A stretch of 29,568 nt of DNA. It comes from RGUW01 sp040399325 (GTDB taxonomy: Bacteria > Cyanobacteriota > Cyanobacteriia > PCC-6307 > Cyanobiaceae). A program made the position numbers and the translations under genes. Location: contig JBBASJ010000025.1 in NCBI GenBank assembly GCA_040399325.1, positions 1-29,568 of the forward strand. The letters are read 5' to 3'. Shown one piece after another: positions 1 to 7,956 of the stretch (the stretch's first letter is position 1; the number at the start of each line of letters is the position of its first letter). The notes under the pieces are model-generated. The model saw only the letters and a list, made by a program, of their open reading frames with translations, did not search any database and had not been told where the DNA came from.

Positions 1-1
1 C

Positions 2-1240
2 AAGGTACTCAGCAAAGAGCAGCTTGAAGTGGGGGGGCTCACGGTGCGCAGCACCCTGAACCTGCAGTGGCAACGACAGGCCCAGAGCAGCATCAACCGC
101 TTCGCCACCGGTCAGATGGAGGGCGCTTTGGTCGCGATGGAGCCCGGCACCGGAATGGTCCGGGCCATGGTGGGCGGCAAAGACTTCGAGAAGAGCCAGT
201 TCAACCGCGCCGCCCAGGCCCTGCGCTCACCGGGATCCACCTTCAAGCTGTTTGTTTATCTGGCGGCGCTCAAAAGCGGCATGCTGCCCGAACGCAGCGT
301 GGTCGATTCGCCCCGCTGCTTTGCCGGATACTGCCCACGCAACTTCGGTGGCCGCTACCTGGGCCGGGTGTCGCTGGCGGTCGCCCTGCAGAACTCGCTC
401 AACACCGTGGCCGTCTCACTGCTCAAGGAGGTGGGCTTCGACAGGGTCATCGAAACCGCCAGAAGCCTCGGCATCACCCGCGAACTCGGCAGGTTCTACC
501 CGATGGCCATCGGCGCCTATGAGCAGACCCTGCTCGACATGACGGCGGCTTATGCCGCGATCACCAACCGGGGCATCTACGTCAGACCCTCCCCGTTTGA
601 AGACATTCTGGGCCCGGATGGCCAGCTGCTCTGGACCCGCCGGGCCGATGGTGACCGGGGCCGCCGTGCCGTGGCCAGCGACATCGCCGACGCCATGCTG
701 TGGATGCTGCAGCAGGTGGTCAAGGGCGGCACCGGTGGCGGCGCGGCACTGGGCGACAGGCCGGTGGCCGGCAAGACAGGCACCTCTGAGGGGGGGCGTG
801 ACCTGTGGTTCATCGGCTCGATCGCCCAGCTCACCACCGGCGTCTGGCTTGGCTACGACGACAGCCGCGAGACCGGCAACACCAGCGTGGTCGCCACCCT
901 GGCGTGGCGCGATTTCATGGCACCGATCAGCAAGACCCTGCCGGTGCGGCAGTTCCCCGCCAAGCCCCAGCTGCAGGGCAGCGTCCAACCCGCTGCCAAA
1001 ACGGGCCGCCCAACGGCCAGCCCCAACGGTGCGCCCACGACCCAGCAGGCCCCTGCGGCACCGGAGCTGCCCGAACGCTTTGCACCGGTCCCTGAAGGCA
1101 CCCCCACCGATGCCCGGCCCAGCGGCCCGGGGGCGACGGCAGCGCCCGGCTCCGCTTCACCACCGGCCGCGACGGGACCCGGCACCCCGCCGCCGGTTGC
1201 CACACCGCCACCACCGGTGGCCGGCCCACCGGCGCCCTGA
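2..1240 (+). CDS. Class A penicillin-binding protein, C-terminal (transpeptidase) part, 5' truncated by window
   Basis: This is the end of a bifunctional peptidoglycan synthase; the frame is open from base 2, so the glycosyltransferase half lies outside the window. The first visible residues (EVGGLTVRSTLN) match the linker before the transpeptidase domain. The three active-site motifs are present: STFK at 236-247 (nucleophilic Ser), SLN near 395, and KTGT near 773 followed by the usual GGRDLWFIG. The family cross-links peptidoglycan in the periplasm, anchored by an N-terminal membrane helix not seen here. After the catalytic domain comes a tail of about 80 residues rich in Pro, Ala, Gly and Thr (about 985-1237), probably disordered. 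Its stop lies 2 bases from the convergent rsmB stop. The visible frame cannot tell PBP1A, 1B and 1C types apart, so no symbol is given. Confidence 0.93.
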   Translation, partial: KVLSKEQLEVGGLTVRSTLNLQWQRQAQSSINRFATGQMEGALVAMEPGTGMVRAMVGGKDFEKSQFNRAAQALRSPGSTFKLFVYLAALKSGMLPERSVVDSPRCFAGYCPRNFGGRYLGRVSLAVALQNSLNTVAVSLLKEVGFDRVIETARSLGITRELGRFYPMAIGAYEQTLLDMTAAYAAITNRGIYVRPSPFEDILGPDGQLLWTRRADGDRGRRAVASDIADAMLWMLQQVVKGGTGGGAALGDRPVAGKTGTSEGGRDLWFIGSIAQLTTGVWLGYDDSRETGNTSVVATLAWRDFMAPISKTLPVRQFPAKPQLQGSVQPAAKTGRPTASPNGAPTTQQAPAAPELPERFAPVPEGTPTDARPSGPGATAAPGSASPPAATGPGTPPPVATPPPPVAGPPAP

Positions 1241-1242
1241 GC

Positions 1243-2568
1243 TCAGGGCGCCTGCAACGCAGCGGCAAAGAATCCATCGCCATCGCCGGGCCAGCGCTGC
1301 CATTGCTGCAGGAGCTGCCAACCCGGATGCTCGGCCGCGAAGCGCTCGAGCTGCTGCCGGTTCTCCAGCGGATGCAGGGTGCAGGTGGCATACACCAGGC
1401 GGCCACCCGAGCGCAGCAGGGGGGCCATCGCCAGCAGCAGGCGGTGCTGCAGGGTCGCCAGCTCGTCGATCGCGCCGGGGGTCATGCGCCAGCGGGCATC
1501 GGCGTGACGCGCCAGGGTGCCCAAGCCCGAGCAGGGCGCATCGAGCAGGATGCGATCAAAACGGCCCAGCCACTGGGGCCTGAGCTCGGCCAGGGCGGCC
1601 GCGTCGGCCACCACCACCTGCAACGCACCGAGCCCCAGCCGCTGGCTGTTGCGCAACAGCCGGTTGAGCCGCGCCTCGGAGCGATCCACGGCCCACACCT
1701 CGCCGCGATCGCCGCAGCATTCGGCGATCTGGGTGGCCTTGCCACCGGGAGCCGCGCAGGCATCGAGGACGAGTTCGCCCGGCTGGGGGTCGAGCAGCAG
1801 CACCACCCGCTGGGCCGAGCGATCCTGCACGCTCCAGTGGCCCTCGACGTACCCGGGCAGCTGCCGCAGATCACCGCTGCGGCCCGACAGTTCGAGGCCG
1901 TGCTCGAGCCCGTCGATCGGCATGGCGGTGACCCCGGCGGCCGCCAGGGCCTCCTGCACCGATGCCCGCGACGCCCGCAGGGGGTTCACGCGCAGATCGA
2001 GCCTGGGGGTGGCATTGCAGGCCGCGGCCACCGTTTCGGCCTGATCGGCGGGCAGCCACTGCAGCAGCGACGCGGCCAGCCATGGGGGCAGCGAACGGCG
2101 CAGGGCCAGGCTGGCGGCGGCGTCCTCGGGCAAGGCCAACCCCGCCCAGGGCTCGTCGCCCTGATGGCGGCGGCCCAGCTCCCGCAGCAGGCCGTTGACC
2201 ACCGGCGCCAGCCGCACCAGACCCACGGCACGGGCCAGTTCCACGCTGGTGTTGACCGCGGCCGACGCCGGAATGCCCCGGCAACACAGCAACTGGTAGG
2301 CCCCCAGCTCCAGCACCCAGCGCAGCTTGGGAGGCTGGCGGCTGGCCGTGACCTTGCCAAGTTGGTCGAGCCAGCCATGCAACAGGCCGCGCTGGCGAAC
2401 CGTGCCATAGGCCAGCTCGGTGACCAGGGCGCGATCGGCGCTGGTCAGGCCGCGGCCCGCCCGTTGCAGCACCCGCTCCAGGGCCCCGTCGGCATAGGCA
2501 CCGCCCCCGACCGCCTGCAGCACCTGCCAGGCCAGCAGGCGGGGTCGCAGGCCGGTCACTTCAGTCAT
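1243..2568 (-). CDS. rsmB: 16S rRNA (cytosine-C5)-methyltransferase RsmB
   Basis: The 441-residue product has an N-terminal NusB-like RNA-binding region (about 1-140) and a C-terminal SAM-dependent m5C methyltransferase domain. Visible motifs are the SAM-binding DACAAPGGKATQ (269-280), the DAPCSG motif with one catalytic Cys (C346), and ATCTLHPLEN with the second Cys (C396), the two-cysteine arrangement of RNA m5C enzymes. The family methylates C967 of 16S rRNA (E. coli numbering). The ATG at 2568 is preferred over an in-frame GTG at 2574, because the ATG overlaps the TGA of the upstream alkyltransferase-like gene (2561-2563) by 8 bases, suggesting translational coupling. It converges with the penicillin-binding protein gene. 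Confidence 0.93.
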   Translation of the reverse strand: MTEVTGLRPRLLAWQVLQAVGGGAYADGALERVLQRAGRGLTSADRALVTELAYGTVRQRGLLHGWLDQLGKVTASRQPPKLRWVLELGAYQLLCCRGIPASAAVNTSVELARAVGLVRLAPVVNGLLRELGRRHQGDEPWAGLALPEDAAASLALRRSLPPWLAASLLQWLPADQAETVAAACNATPRLDLRVNPLRASRASVQEALAAAGVTAMPIDGLEHGLELSGRSGDLRQLPGYVEGHWSVQDRSAQRVVLLLDPQPGELVLDACAAPGGKATQIAECCGDRGEVWAVDRSEARLNRLLRNSQRLGLGALQVVVADAAALAELRPQWLGRFDRILLDAPCSGLGTLARHADARWRMTPGAIDELATLQHRLLLAMAPLLRSGGRLVYATCTLHPLENRQQLERFAAEHPGWQLLQQWQRWPGDGDGFFAAALQAP

Positions 2569-2902
2569 CGGCACCAGATCCGGATCCAGGGAGCGTGCAT
2601 CTCAAACGGGTGGGCGGATCCCACAGATAGCGCCGCAAGGGCAGCTGGCCATCAAGGTTCACGGGAATGCCCTCGGCCAACAGCAGCTCGCGCTGCATCC
2701 AATCGCTGCCCTCGCGGCTGGGGCTCATGCTGATGCGGCCCTGGGCGTTGACCACCCGGTGCCAGGGCACGGCACTGGGCAGGGGCAACCGGCGCAGGGC
2801 CCAGCCCACCTGGCGGGCGCAGCCATAGGCACCGATCAGCTCGGCGATCTGGCCATAGGTGGCCAGGCGGCCCCGGGGGATCAGGGCCACGGCGGCGTGC
2901 AC
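2561..2902 (-). CDS. Alkyltransferase-like protein (ATL, MGMT family)
   Basis: About 113 residues in the fold of the O6-alkylguanine-DNA alkyltransferase C-terminal domain. The helix-turn-helix region IPRGRLATYGQIAELIG and the RQVGWALRRLP segment are typical. The active-site motif PCHRVV reads PWHRVV, so the acceptor Cys is Trp. That is characteristic of ATL proteins, which bind alkylated guanine and recruit nucleotide-excision repair rather than remove the lesion. The start is uncertain: homology continues upstream (SFDQRVHAAV), but the only nearby in-frame start is GTG at 2902, inside that homology. The next is ATG at 3028, which would overlap trmH antisense. It is divergent from trmH and overlaps rsmB downstream. 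Confidence 0.8.
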   Translation of the reverse strand: MHAAVALIPRGRLATYGQIAELIGAYGCARQVGWALRRLPLPSAVPWHRVVNAQGRISMSPSREGSDWMQRELLLAEGIPVNLDGQLPLRRYLWDPPTRLRCTLPGSGSGADD

Positions 2903-2944
2903 GCGCTGGTCGAAGCTGGAGGCCGCCCACGCCCGCCCGCGCCC

Positions 2945-3634
2945 ATGCCCCTGCTGCCGCGACGTTTCGAACGGCTCAAGGCGGTGCTCAACCGCCGCAT
3001 GGCTGATCTGACCGTGCTGCTGGAGCATGTCGACAAGCCCCACAACCTCTCGGCCATTCTGCGCAGCTGCGACGCCGTGGGTGTGCTCGAAGCCCACAGC
3101 GTCAGCCTCAAGGGTCGCCAGCCCACCTTCAACAGCACCGCCCTGGGCAGTCAGAAATGGGTGCCTCTGCACCGCCACAACAGCAGCGAAGACGCGATCC
3201 GCGGGCTGCAGAGCCAGGGCTTCAGGGTCTTCGGCACCCACCTCAGTGCCGCGGCGGTCGACTACCGCAGCTGCGATTTCACAGGCCCCAGCGCCTTTCT
3301 GCTGGGAGCCGAGAAATGGGGGCTCAGCGATGCCGCCGCCGCCGCCGTCGATCAGGCGGTGGTGATCCCCATGCTGGGGATGGTGCAGTCGCTCAACGTG
3401 AGCGTGGCCGCGGCCACCCTGCTGTTTGAAGCCCTGCGCCAGCGGCAGGCGGCAGGGTTGGTGCCCAGCCAGGGCGAAGGGGTGCCAGCCGAGCGTTACG
3501 GCAGGCAGCTGTTCGAGTGGGCCTACCCCCAGGTGGCGGCCTGGTGCCGGGAGCAGGGCCGTCCCTACCCCCAGCTCAACGACGAGGGCGCCATCACAGA
3601 AGATCTGCCGCGGACCCTGCGTCTGCGCTGCTGA
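2945..3634 (+). CDS. trmH: tRNA (guanosine-18-2'-O)-methyltransferase TrmH
   Basis: A SpoU-family (SPOUT) knotted methyltransferase of 229 residues, the same length as E. coli TrmH. The three SpoU motifs are clear: NLSAILRSCDAVGV (N34, R40), FLLGAEKWGLS (E123) and IPMLGMVQSLNVSVA (S149, N151). The family 2'-O-methylates G18 in the tRNA D-loop with SAM. The ATG at 2945 begins the typical MPLLPRRFERLK N-terminus; the frame is open further upstream, but that region belongs to the divergent ATL gene. The last 41 bases overlap the 3' end of a small convergent membrane-protein gene. Confidence 0.95.
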   Translation: MPLLPRRFERLKAVLNRRMADLTVLLEHVDKPHNLSAILRSCDAVGVLEAHSVSLKGRQPTFNSTALGSQKWVPLHRHNSSEDAIRGLQSQGFRVFGTHLSAAAVDYRSCDFTGPSAFLLGAEKWGLSDAAAAAVDQAVVIPMLGMVQSLNVSVAAATLLFEALRQRQAAGLVPSQGEGVPAERYGRQLFEWAYPQVAAWCREQGRPYPQLNDEGAITEDLPRTLRLRC

Positions 3635-3854
3635 GGCTGCGCAGACGCCGGCTGCCGGCCCCCGGCAGCCACAGGGCCAGGGCCAGCAGGGCCGACTCAA
3701 GCAGCATCTGGCGACCACCCAGCAGCACCACCACCACGGCGATCAGCGCCAGCATCTTCTGCAGCAACCCCCAGACATCGTCGCGGTTGCGGCGGCCCGA
3801 CAACCACAGGGCCAGGGCCGAAAGCAGCAGCACACTGTCCAACCACCAGGGCAT
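3594..3854 (-). CDS. Small hypothetical membrane protein
   Basis: An 86-residue frame with an ATG start, MPWWLDSVLLLSALALW, and two or three hydrophobic segments (about residues 4-18, 33-46 and 53-64). The charged GRRNRDD stretch lies between the first two, suggesting a two- or three-helix membrane protein. I do not recognise a family. The hydrophobic pattern and modest charge favour a real gene over a shadow. It converges on trmH and overlaps its end by 41 bases. Function is unknown. Confidence 0.55.
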   Translation of the reverse strand: MPWWLDSVLLLSALALWLSGRRNRDDVWGLLQKMLALIAVVVVLLGGRQMLLESALLALALWLPGAGSRRLRSLSSADAGSAADLL

Positions 3855-3949
3855 CAGCGGCGCTCCCTGCGCAACTGCGCTTCATCTTGGCCACCCCGTC
3901 CAGGGGCTGTCAGCCCGCAGGCGCTCAGCTGTGGCGTTCTCAGCTGTGG

Positions 3950-4049
3950 NNNNNNNNNNNNNNNNNNNNNNNNNNNNNNNNNNNNNNNNNNNNNNNNNNN
4001 NNNNNNNNNNNNNNNNNNNNNNNNNNNNNNNNNNNNNNNNNNNNNNNNN
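3950..4049. other. Assembly gap (100 N)
   Basis: Exactly 100 N between the small membrane protein gene and the ABC permease gene. The left edge ends in two 15-base near-copies (3920-3934 and 3935-3949) sharing CTCAGCTGTGG. The right edge begins GTTCTCA, which matches the start of that unit, so a tandem repeat may have broken the assembly. Confidence 0.99.
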
Positions 4050-4053
4050 GTTC

Positions 4054-4884
4054 TCAACCGTCACTGAGCCAGCGCTCCAGGCCTTCGCCCAGGAACGCCA
4101 GCCCGAGCACCAGCACAAACAGGGCCAGCCCCGGAAACACCGCCGTCCACCAGATGCCGGTGGGCAATGCGGTGAGGGCCTGCTGCAGATCCCCTCCCCA
4201 CTCGGGGATCGACTCGGGCAGTCCCAGCCCGAGAAAGCCCAGTCCGCCGAGCACCAGCACCGCATCGGCAGCATTGAGGGTGAGCAGCACCGGCACCGAG
4301 GTGATCACGTTGCGCAGCAGGTAGCGACGCAGGATCCACAGCGGCCCGGCCCCGAGCGAGCGGGCCGCTTCGATGTAAAGCTCAGCCTTGATCTGCACGC
4401 TCTGGTTGCGCACCACCCTGAAGTACTGGGGGATGTAGACCACGCAAAGGGCCGCGGCGGCATTGGGCAGACCGCGTCCGAGAAGAAACGCGAGCACCAC
4501 CGACAGCAACAGCACCGGCAGGGTGTAGAGCGTGTCCATCAGCAGCACCAGCAGCCGATCGACGCCGCCGCCCAGGTAGCCACTCACCATGCCCAGGGGC
4601 ACGCCGATCACCAGGGCGATCACCACCGCCAGGGCCACCACCTGCAGGGCCACCCCGCTGCCGGCCAGGGTGCGGGTGCACACATCGCGACCGAGCCGAT
4701 CGGTGCCGCACCAATGGCTCCATGACGGGGGCGCATTGACCGGGTTGTCGACCCCTGCAGCGGGATCGGGCAGCAGGCCCAGGTGCAGCAGCAACGGCAG
4801 CACCAGCGCCACCACCACATAGGCGGCCACGATCACCAGCCCCCAGCGGGCGAGCCGGGCCGACAGGGTGGTGGGGTGGCGCAT
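4054..4884 (-). CDS. ABC transporter permease, DppC/OppC type
   Basis: A 276-residue inner-membrane permease of the dipeptide/oligopeptide/nickel class. An N-terminal helix (VIVAAYVVVALVLPLLL) is followed by the periplasmic motif GTDRLGRDVCTRTL, matching the GTDxxGRDVxSR signature of DppC-type proteins. Several further transmembrane helices and the ATPase-coupling EAA loop EAARSLGAGPLWILRRYLL follow. The ATG at 4884 (MRHPTTLSARLARWG) is chosen; the frame is open further upstream but carries no plausible domain. No partner permease, ATPase or binding-protein gene is seen in the window. Substrate is unknown; peptides or nickel are typical for the class. Confidence 0.9.
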   Translation of the reverse strand: MRHPTTLSARLARWGLVIVAAYVVVALVLPLLLHLGLLPDPAAGVDNPVNAPPSWSHWCGTDRLGRDVCTRTLAGSGVALQVVALAVVIALVIGVPLGMVSGYLGGGVDRLLVLLMDTLYTLPVLLLSVVLAFLLGRGLPNAAAALCVVYIPQYFRVVRNQSVQIKAELYIEAARSLGAGPLWILRRYLLRNVITSVPVLLTLNAADAVLVLGGLGFLGLGLPESIPEWGGDLQQALTALPTGIWWTAVFPGLALFVLVLGLAFLGEGLERWLSDG

Positions 4885-4936
4885 CAGGCTGGCCAGCACA
4901 GCTGCTTCATGCGCAGATCCATTCCCAGGGCAGCGG

Positions 4937-4967
4937 TTCGAGGTGATCCGAGCGTTCACATTAATTT
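4937..4967 (+). promoter_or_regulatory. Possible promoter for the PilA-like gene
   Basis: TTCGAG (4937-4942) and TAATTT (4962-4967) are separated by 19 bases in the 138-base spacer upstream of the pilin gene, about 55 bases before its first ATG. The -35 match is weak and the spacing long, so this is only a candidate. Confidence 0.25.
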
Positions 4968-5022
4968 CAGGATCGCCGTCTTCGCCGCGGGCTGTCATCC
5001 CCGCAAAAACGCATCACACTTG

Positions 5023-5427
5023 ATGACGTCGACCATGCTCAGCTCCTCACCCTCCATGCCTTCCACATTTCTCCTGAAACTGGCCCGCCAGAGCAGCCAG
5101 CGCCGACGGCACGGTGCGGCTGGCTTCACCCTGGTGGAACTGCTGATCGTGGTGGTGATCATCGGCATCCTGTCGGCTGTCGGCATCCCCGCCTATCTCA
5201 ACCAGGCCCAGAAAGCGCGTGACAATGCCGCGAAATCTGGGGCCATGGCCGCCGCCCGGGCCTGCGCTGCCCTGCTGGCCACCGGCGAAGAAGCCAGTTA
5301 TGAACAACCCGCCAACGTGACGGGCACCTGCGGCGCAAGCCAGACCTTCACCTACACCGATCCCGACAGCGGAACCACGGGTACCGCCTCGATCACGGCC
5401 GGTGGCGGCGTGCAGGCAGGCAGCTGA
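5023..5427 (+). CDS. Type IV pilin, PilA-like
   Basis: A 134-residue class III (type IV) prepilin. After a basic leader (KLARQSSQRRRHGAAG) comes the PilD cleavage site G|FTLVELLIVVV, with Glu at +5, and a hydrophobic helix ending IGIPAYLNQAQKARDNAAK, as in cyanobacterial PilA. The mature domain has two Cys (RACAAL and TGTCGA) that could form a disulfide. In-frame ATGs at 5023, 5035 and 5056 give leaders of 34, 30 and 23 residues. None has a clear Shine-Dalgarno, and 5056 gives the most ordinary leader. A terminator follows at 5489-5510, so it may be expressed separately from the minor pilins downstream. It could be the major subunit or a low-abundance PilA paralogue. Confidence 0.9.
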   Translation: MTSTMLSSSPSMPSTFLLKLARQSSQRRRHGAAGFTLVELLIVVVIIGILSAVGIPAYLNQAQKARDNAAKSGAMAAARACAALLATGEEASYEQPANVTGTCGASQTFTYTDPDSGTTGTASITAGGGVQAGS

Positions 5428-5488
5428 GTCCTGCATCCCTCCGGTTCACCTGGCCTTGCAGCAACCTGTGGTCCCTCTGACCAAGACC

Positions 5489-5510
5489 AGCGGCCGCAAG
5501 GCCGCTTTTT
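5489..5510 (+). terminator. Rho-independent terminator after the PilA-like gene
   Basis: A perfect 7-bp stem (AGCGGCC paired with GGCCGCT) closes a GCAA tetraloop and runs into a T tract (5506-5510). It lies about 60 bases after the pilin stop and 54 bases before the next gene. It should separate pilin transcription from the minor-pilin operon, or attenuate read-through. Confidence 0.88.
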
Positions 5511-5563
5511 CGTCGTGAACTGCAGCCCGGCTGCAGACGCCGTTTGCCCAGCCGCACTCAGAG

Positions 5564-7384
5564 ATGTTCCGAGCCACTCGCGCCCGCCGTTCACAACCCC
5601 GACAGACATGTGACAGACGCGGCGCCCGGGGTTTCTCCCTGCCGCTGGTGATCGCTGCGGCACTGATCCTGATCGCCGGTAGTGCTGTTCTGGCCAACAG
5701 GTCAGGGATGGGCCTGCTCAGCTCCATCTTTCAGAACCAGAGCTGGGAGGCCAGAGAAGCCGCAGAGATCGGCATGACCCAGATCATCAGCGAGTTGAAC
5801 AAGGAGACCAATCGCTACCTGATGGTCAAGCGCCCCGGTGACAACGGCGGCATCTGGACCACCAGCAGCAATCCGTTTGTCGCAGCAACGCGCACGAACC
5901 CCTGCACCGGCGCCACAGAACCGAGCTACGCCAATCTCGATGCCCGAAGCGGAGCATCAACTGCCGCCGACAGCAGTTACGGCATCTGGTACATCCAGGA
6001 TGACGGCACCATCACCAGAAGTCGTGGCAACGCCGTGCGGGGGTTTCGGCTGCGCGGTGTGACCCGGGAAGAGATCAGCAGCACCGGTGCACCGCTCAAC
6101 ATCTACGAGAACAGACCAGGTGGTACCGGCAATCTGACCCTGCGGGTCGAAGGCCTGGTGTTTCGCGGATCCGCAGAAGTGGCCTCGGCTGAACTCGAAA
6201 AGGAGTTTGAACTGGTCCCCAAGTGTTGCAAGGTCTCGTTTGGTGCTGCCCACGGGGGCCTCGACTACGGCATCGATCCCACAACCAACGAATCGATCTG
6301 CCTCAACAGCGCCAGCAGCCTGGGGCTGGGCCTGATTGCGGGCGCCGGCCTGGAAGGGGGCTCGATGCGCCTGATCGGCTCCACGACAGTGGAAGACACC
6401 AACAACAACGATGTCAGTCCCGTGATCTGCATCGTCTCACCTGGCACGACCTGCACCGACTCCGGCAACACGACCACCGAAGTCGCCAAGGTCGACATGA
6501 CCCTGCCTCCGGTCAAAACCTACAGCGACGCGTTCAACGAGGCTGGGGCCAGAAAAGGCAGTGGAGCGTCGTTGACACCCAAGCAGCTGGTGGAGTGCAC
6601 AAGCAGCACGCTAACGACCGGGAGAGGACAGGACAGAGTGACCAGCCCAGCCAGTGAATGCCTGAGCAATTCGGGCGGCACAACAACCGAATCCAACCTG
6701 GGAAACAGGGTCAACAATTTCACCTATTGCGCCGATGACGCGCTGGAAAGCTGCAGCGCCACCGTGATCAATGGCGGGGTCAGCCAGGCCAACCTGCCCA
6801 GCAACTGCGTGATCAGCGCCGACGACGCGACCCTCCACTGCAATGTCACCCAACTGGCCTACACCAACATGGTGTTTGCCACGGGCACACGACAGATCAT
6901 TCTCTATTTCCCGAACAGCAATCCAAGGGTCAACCAGGGTGTGGTTCAACCCGTCACCGGCAATGCCCAGCTCAAACAATGCACCCAGTCAGCCAATCAG
7001 CTCGCCAATCTCAGCGCGGCGACAGACTGTGGGTCAGCCAGCGGCAAAGACATCACCCGGTTGTCGCTGTTTGGGTGCCCCAGCAACAGCTGCAGCACCC
7101 AGACCGTGACCCTGCGAGGCAACAACAGCACCGTTGGCCTGTTCAGCTACTTCCCGGAAGGAGAAATGCAGCTCAACGGCACCCCCACCTACGAAGGTGT
7201 GATGTGGGGGAAAACGGTCAATGCCGTGGGTACGGCCAATTTTGTGATTCCCGCCGCAGGTCTGAGCTCAGCCTTTGAAATGATGGGCATGATCCTGCGT
7301 GATCAGAACAGCGGCTCGACCAACGAAGGGCTGCTGGCCTTCGACTTCATTGCCAGAGCGACCAACCGCTATCGCTGGCTTTGA
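5564..7384 (+). CDS. Large PilX/GspK-like minor pilin, Cys-rich
   Basis: A 606-residue protein with a prepilin leader ending RRGARG|FSLPLVIAAALILIAGS. Position +5 is Leu, not Glu, a property of GspK/PilX-type tip subunits, and the following helix SWEAREAAEIGMTQIISEL is like PilX. The remaining ~520 residues form a large extracellular domain with about 18 Cys, many in close pairs (PKCCKV, TYCADDALESC, GCPSNSC), suggesting several disulfides. The C-terminus (FDFIARATNRYRWL) is aromatic and basic. It is far larger than ordinary PilX (about 170-200 residues), so it may carry a tip adhesin or cap. First gene of a tightly packed operon; the next start lies 2 bases past its stop. I do not recognise the large domain. 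Confidence 0.82.
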   Translation: MFRATRARRSQPRQTCDRRGARGFSLPLVIAAALILIAGSAVLANRSGMGLLSSIFQNQSWEAREAAEIGMTQIISELNKETNRYLMVKRPGDNGGIWTTSSNPFVAATRTNPCTGATEPSYANLDARSGASTAADSSYGIWYIQDDGTITRSRGNAVRGFRLRGVTREEISSTGAPLNIYENRPGGTGNLTLRVEGLVFRGSAEVASAELEKEFELVPKCCKVSFGAAHGGLDYGIDPTTNESICLNSASSLGLGLIAGAGLEGGSMRLIGSTTVEDTNNNDVSPVICIVSPGTTCTDSGNTTTEVAKVDMTLPPVKTYSDAFNEAGARKGSGASLTPKQLVECTSSTLTTGRGQDRVTSPASECLSNSGGTTTESNLGNRVNNFTYCADDALESCSATVINGGVSQANLPSNCVISADDATLHCNVTQLAYTNMVFATGTRQIILYFPNSNPRVNQGVVQPVTGNAQLKQCTQSANQLANLSAATDCGSASGKDITRLSLFGCPSNSCSTQTVTLRGNNSTVGLFSYFPEGEMQLNGTPTYEGVMWGKTVNAVGTANFVIPAAGLSSAFEMMGMILRDQNSGSTNEGLLAFDFIARATNRYRWL

Positions 7385-7386
7385 CG

Positions 7387-7956
7387 ATGGCAGTCAAGCC
7401 CACGACACCTGAGCCCCGCAAACCCAACCAGGTGCAGCAGCGATCAGGAGATCAGCGTTCGGGATTCACCCTGGTCGAAGTGATGATCGCAGCCGTGCTG
7501 ATGGTCATTGCCGCAATCGGCAGCATGGCCATGTTCAATTACGGCATCAGCCAGAACAGCAACTCGCGCGACAAACAGGAACAACAGACGGCCATCAGTG
7601 AAGATCTCGCCACCATTCAGGTACTGAACGATCGCTACAGCTGCAGCGACCCAGAAGCCTGTGCGATCGAGAGCTCCGATCCAGGCGAAGACGGCTATTA
7701 CGCCGCGGGGCCGGCGCCATCAACAGTCTTCAATGACGCCTGCCTTGATGGCAGCCTGCTTGACAATCTGATCACCACACTTGAGAGCACACCGACGCCC
7801 AACGCCTTCAGCTCACTGGGCATCAGTCGCAGGGTCGTCAGAGCCCCCGATCCTGATGCACGCTATCTGCGTTACACCGTGACCTGGAGAGGTTCTGACG
7901 GTGCAAGATTGCGGCAGATCAACCTTGTCCCGACAGTGGCAGGCTGGTGTCCATGA
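7387..7956 (+). CDS. PilV-like minor pilin
   Basis: A 189-residue prepilin with cleavage site QRSG|FTLVEVMIAAVLMVIAAIGS, Glu at +5, and a 26-residue leader. The hydrophobic helix continues into a soluble domain with four Cys (CSDPEAC, DACLDG, GWCP at the C-terminus). The sequence TLVEVMIA is the usual start of PilV/GspI-type minor pilins. ATG 7387 follows the previous stop (7382-7384) closely; a TTG at 7381 is also in frame but less likely. Its own stop overlaps the ATG of the next gene (ATGA), so translation is probably coupled. The family is incorporated with PilW and PilX in a complex that primes pilus assembly. Confidence 0.85.
   Translation: MAVKPTTPEPRKPNQVQQRSGDQRSGFTLVEVMIAAVLMVIAAIGSMAMFNYGISQNSNSRDKQEQQTAISEDLATIQVLNDRYSCSDPEACAIESSDPGEDGYYAAGPAPSTVFNDACLDGSLLDNLITTLESTPTPNAFSSLGISRRVVRAPDPDARYLRYTVTWRGSDGARLRQINLVPTVAGWCP

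Noticed and set aside
1303..2733. Long open frame on the plus strand opposite rsmB (476 codons)
   Set aside because: It is fully antisense to a clear RsmB, is rich in Gln, Gly, Arg and His as high-GC shadow frames are, and shows no domain.
2903..3718. N-terminal extension of the ATL frame across trmH
   Set aside because: The extension is antisense to TrmH and shows no homology apart from the few residues just before GTG 2902.
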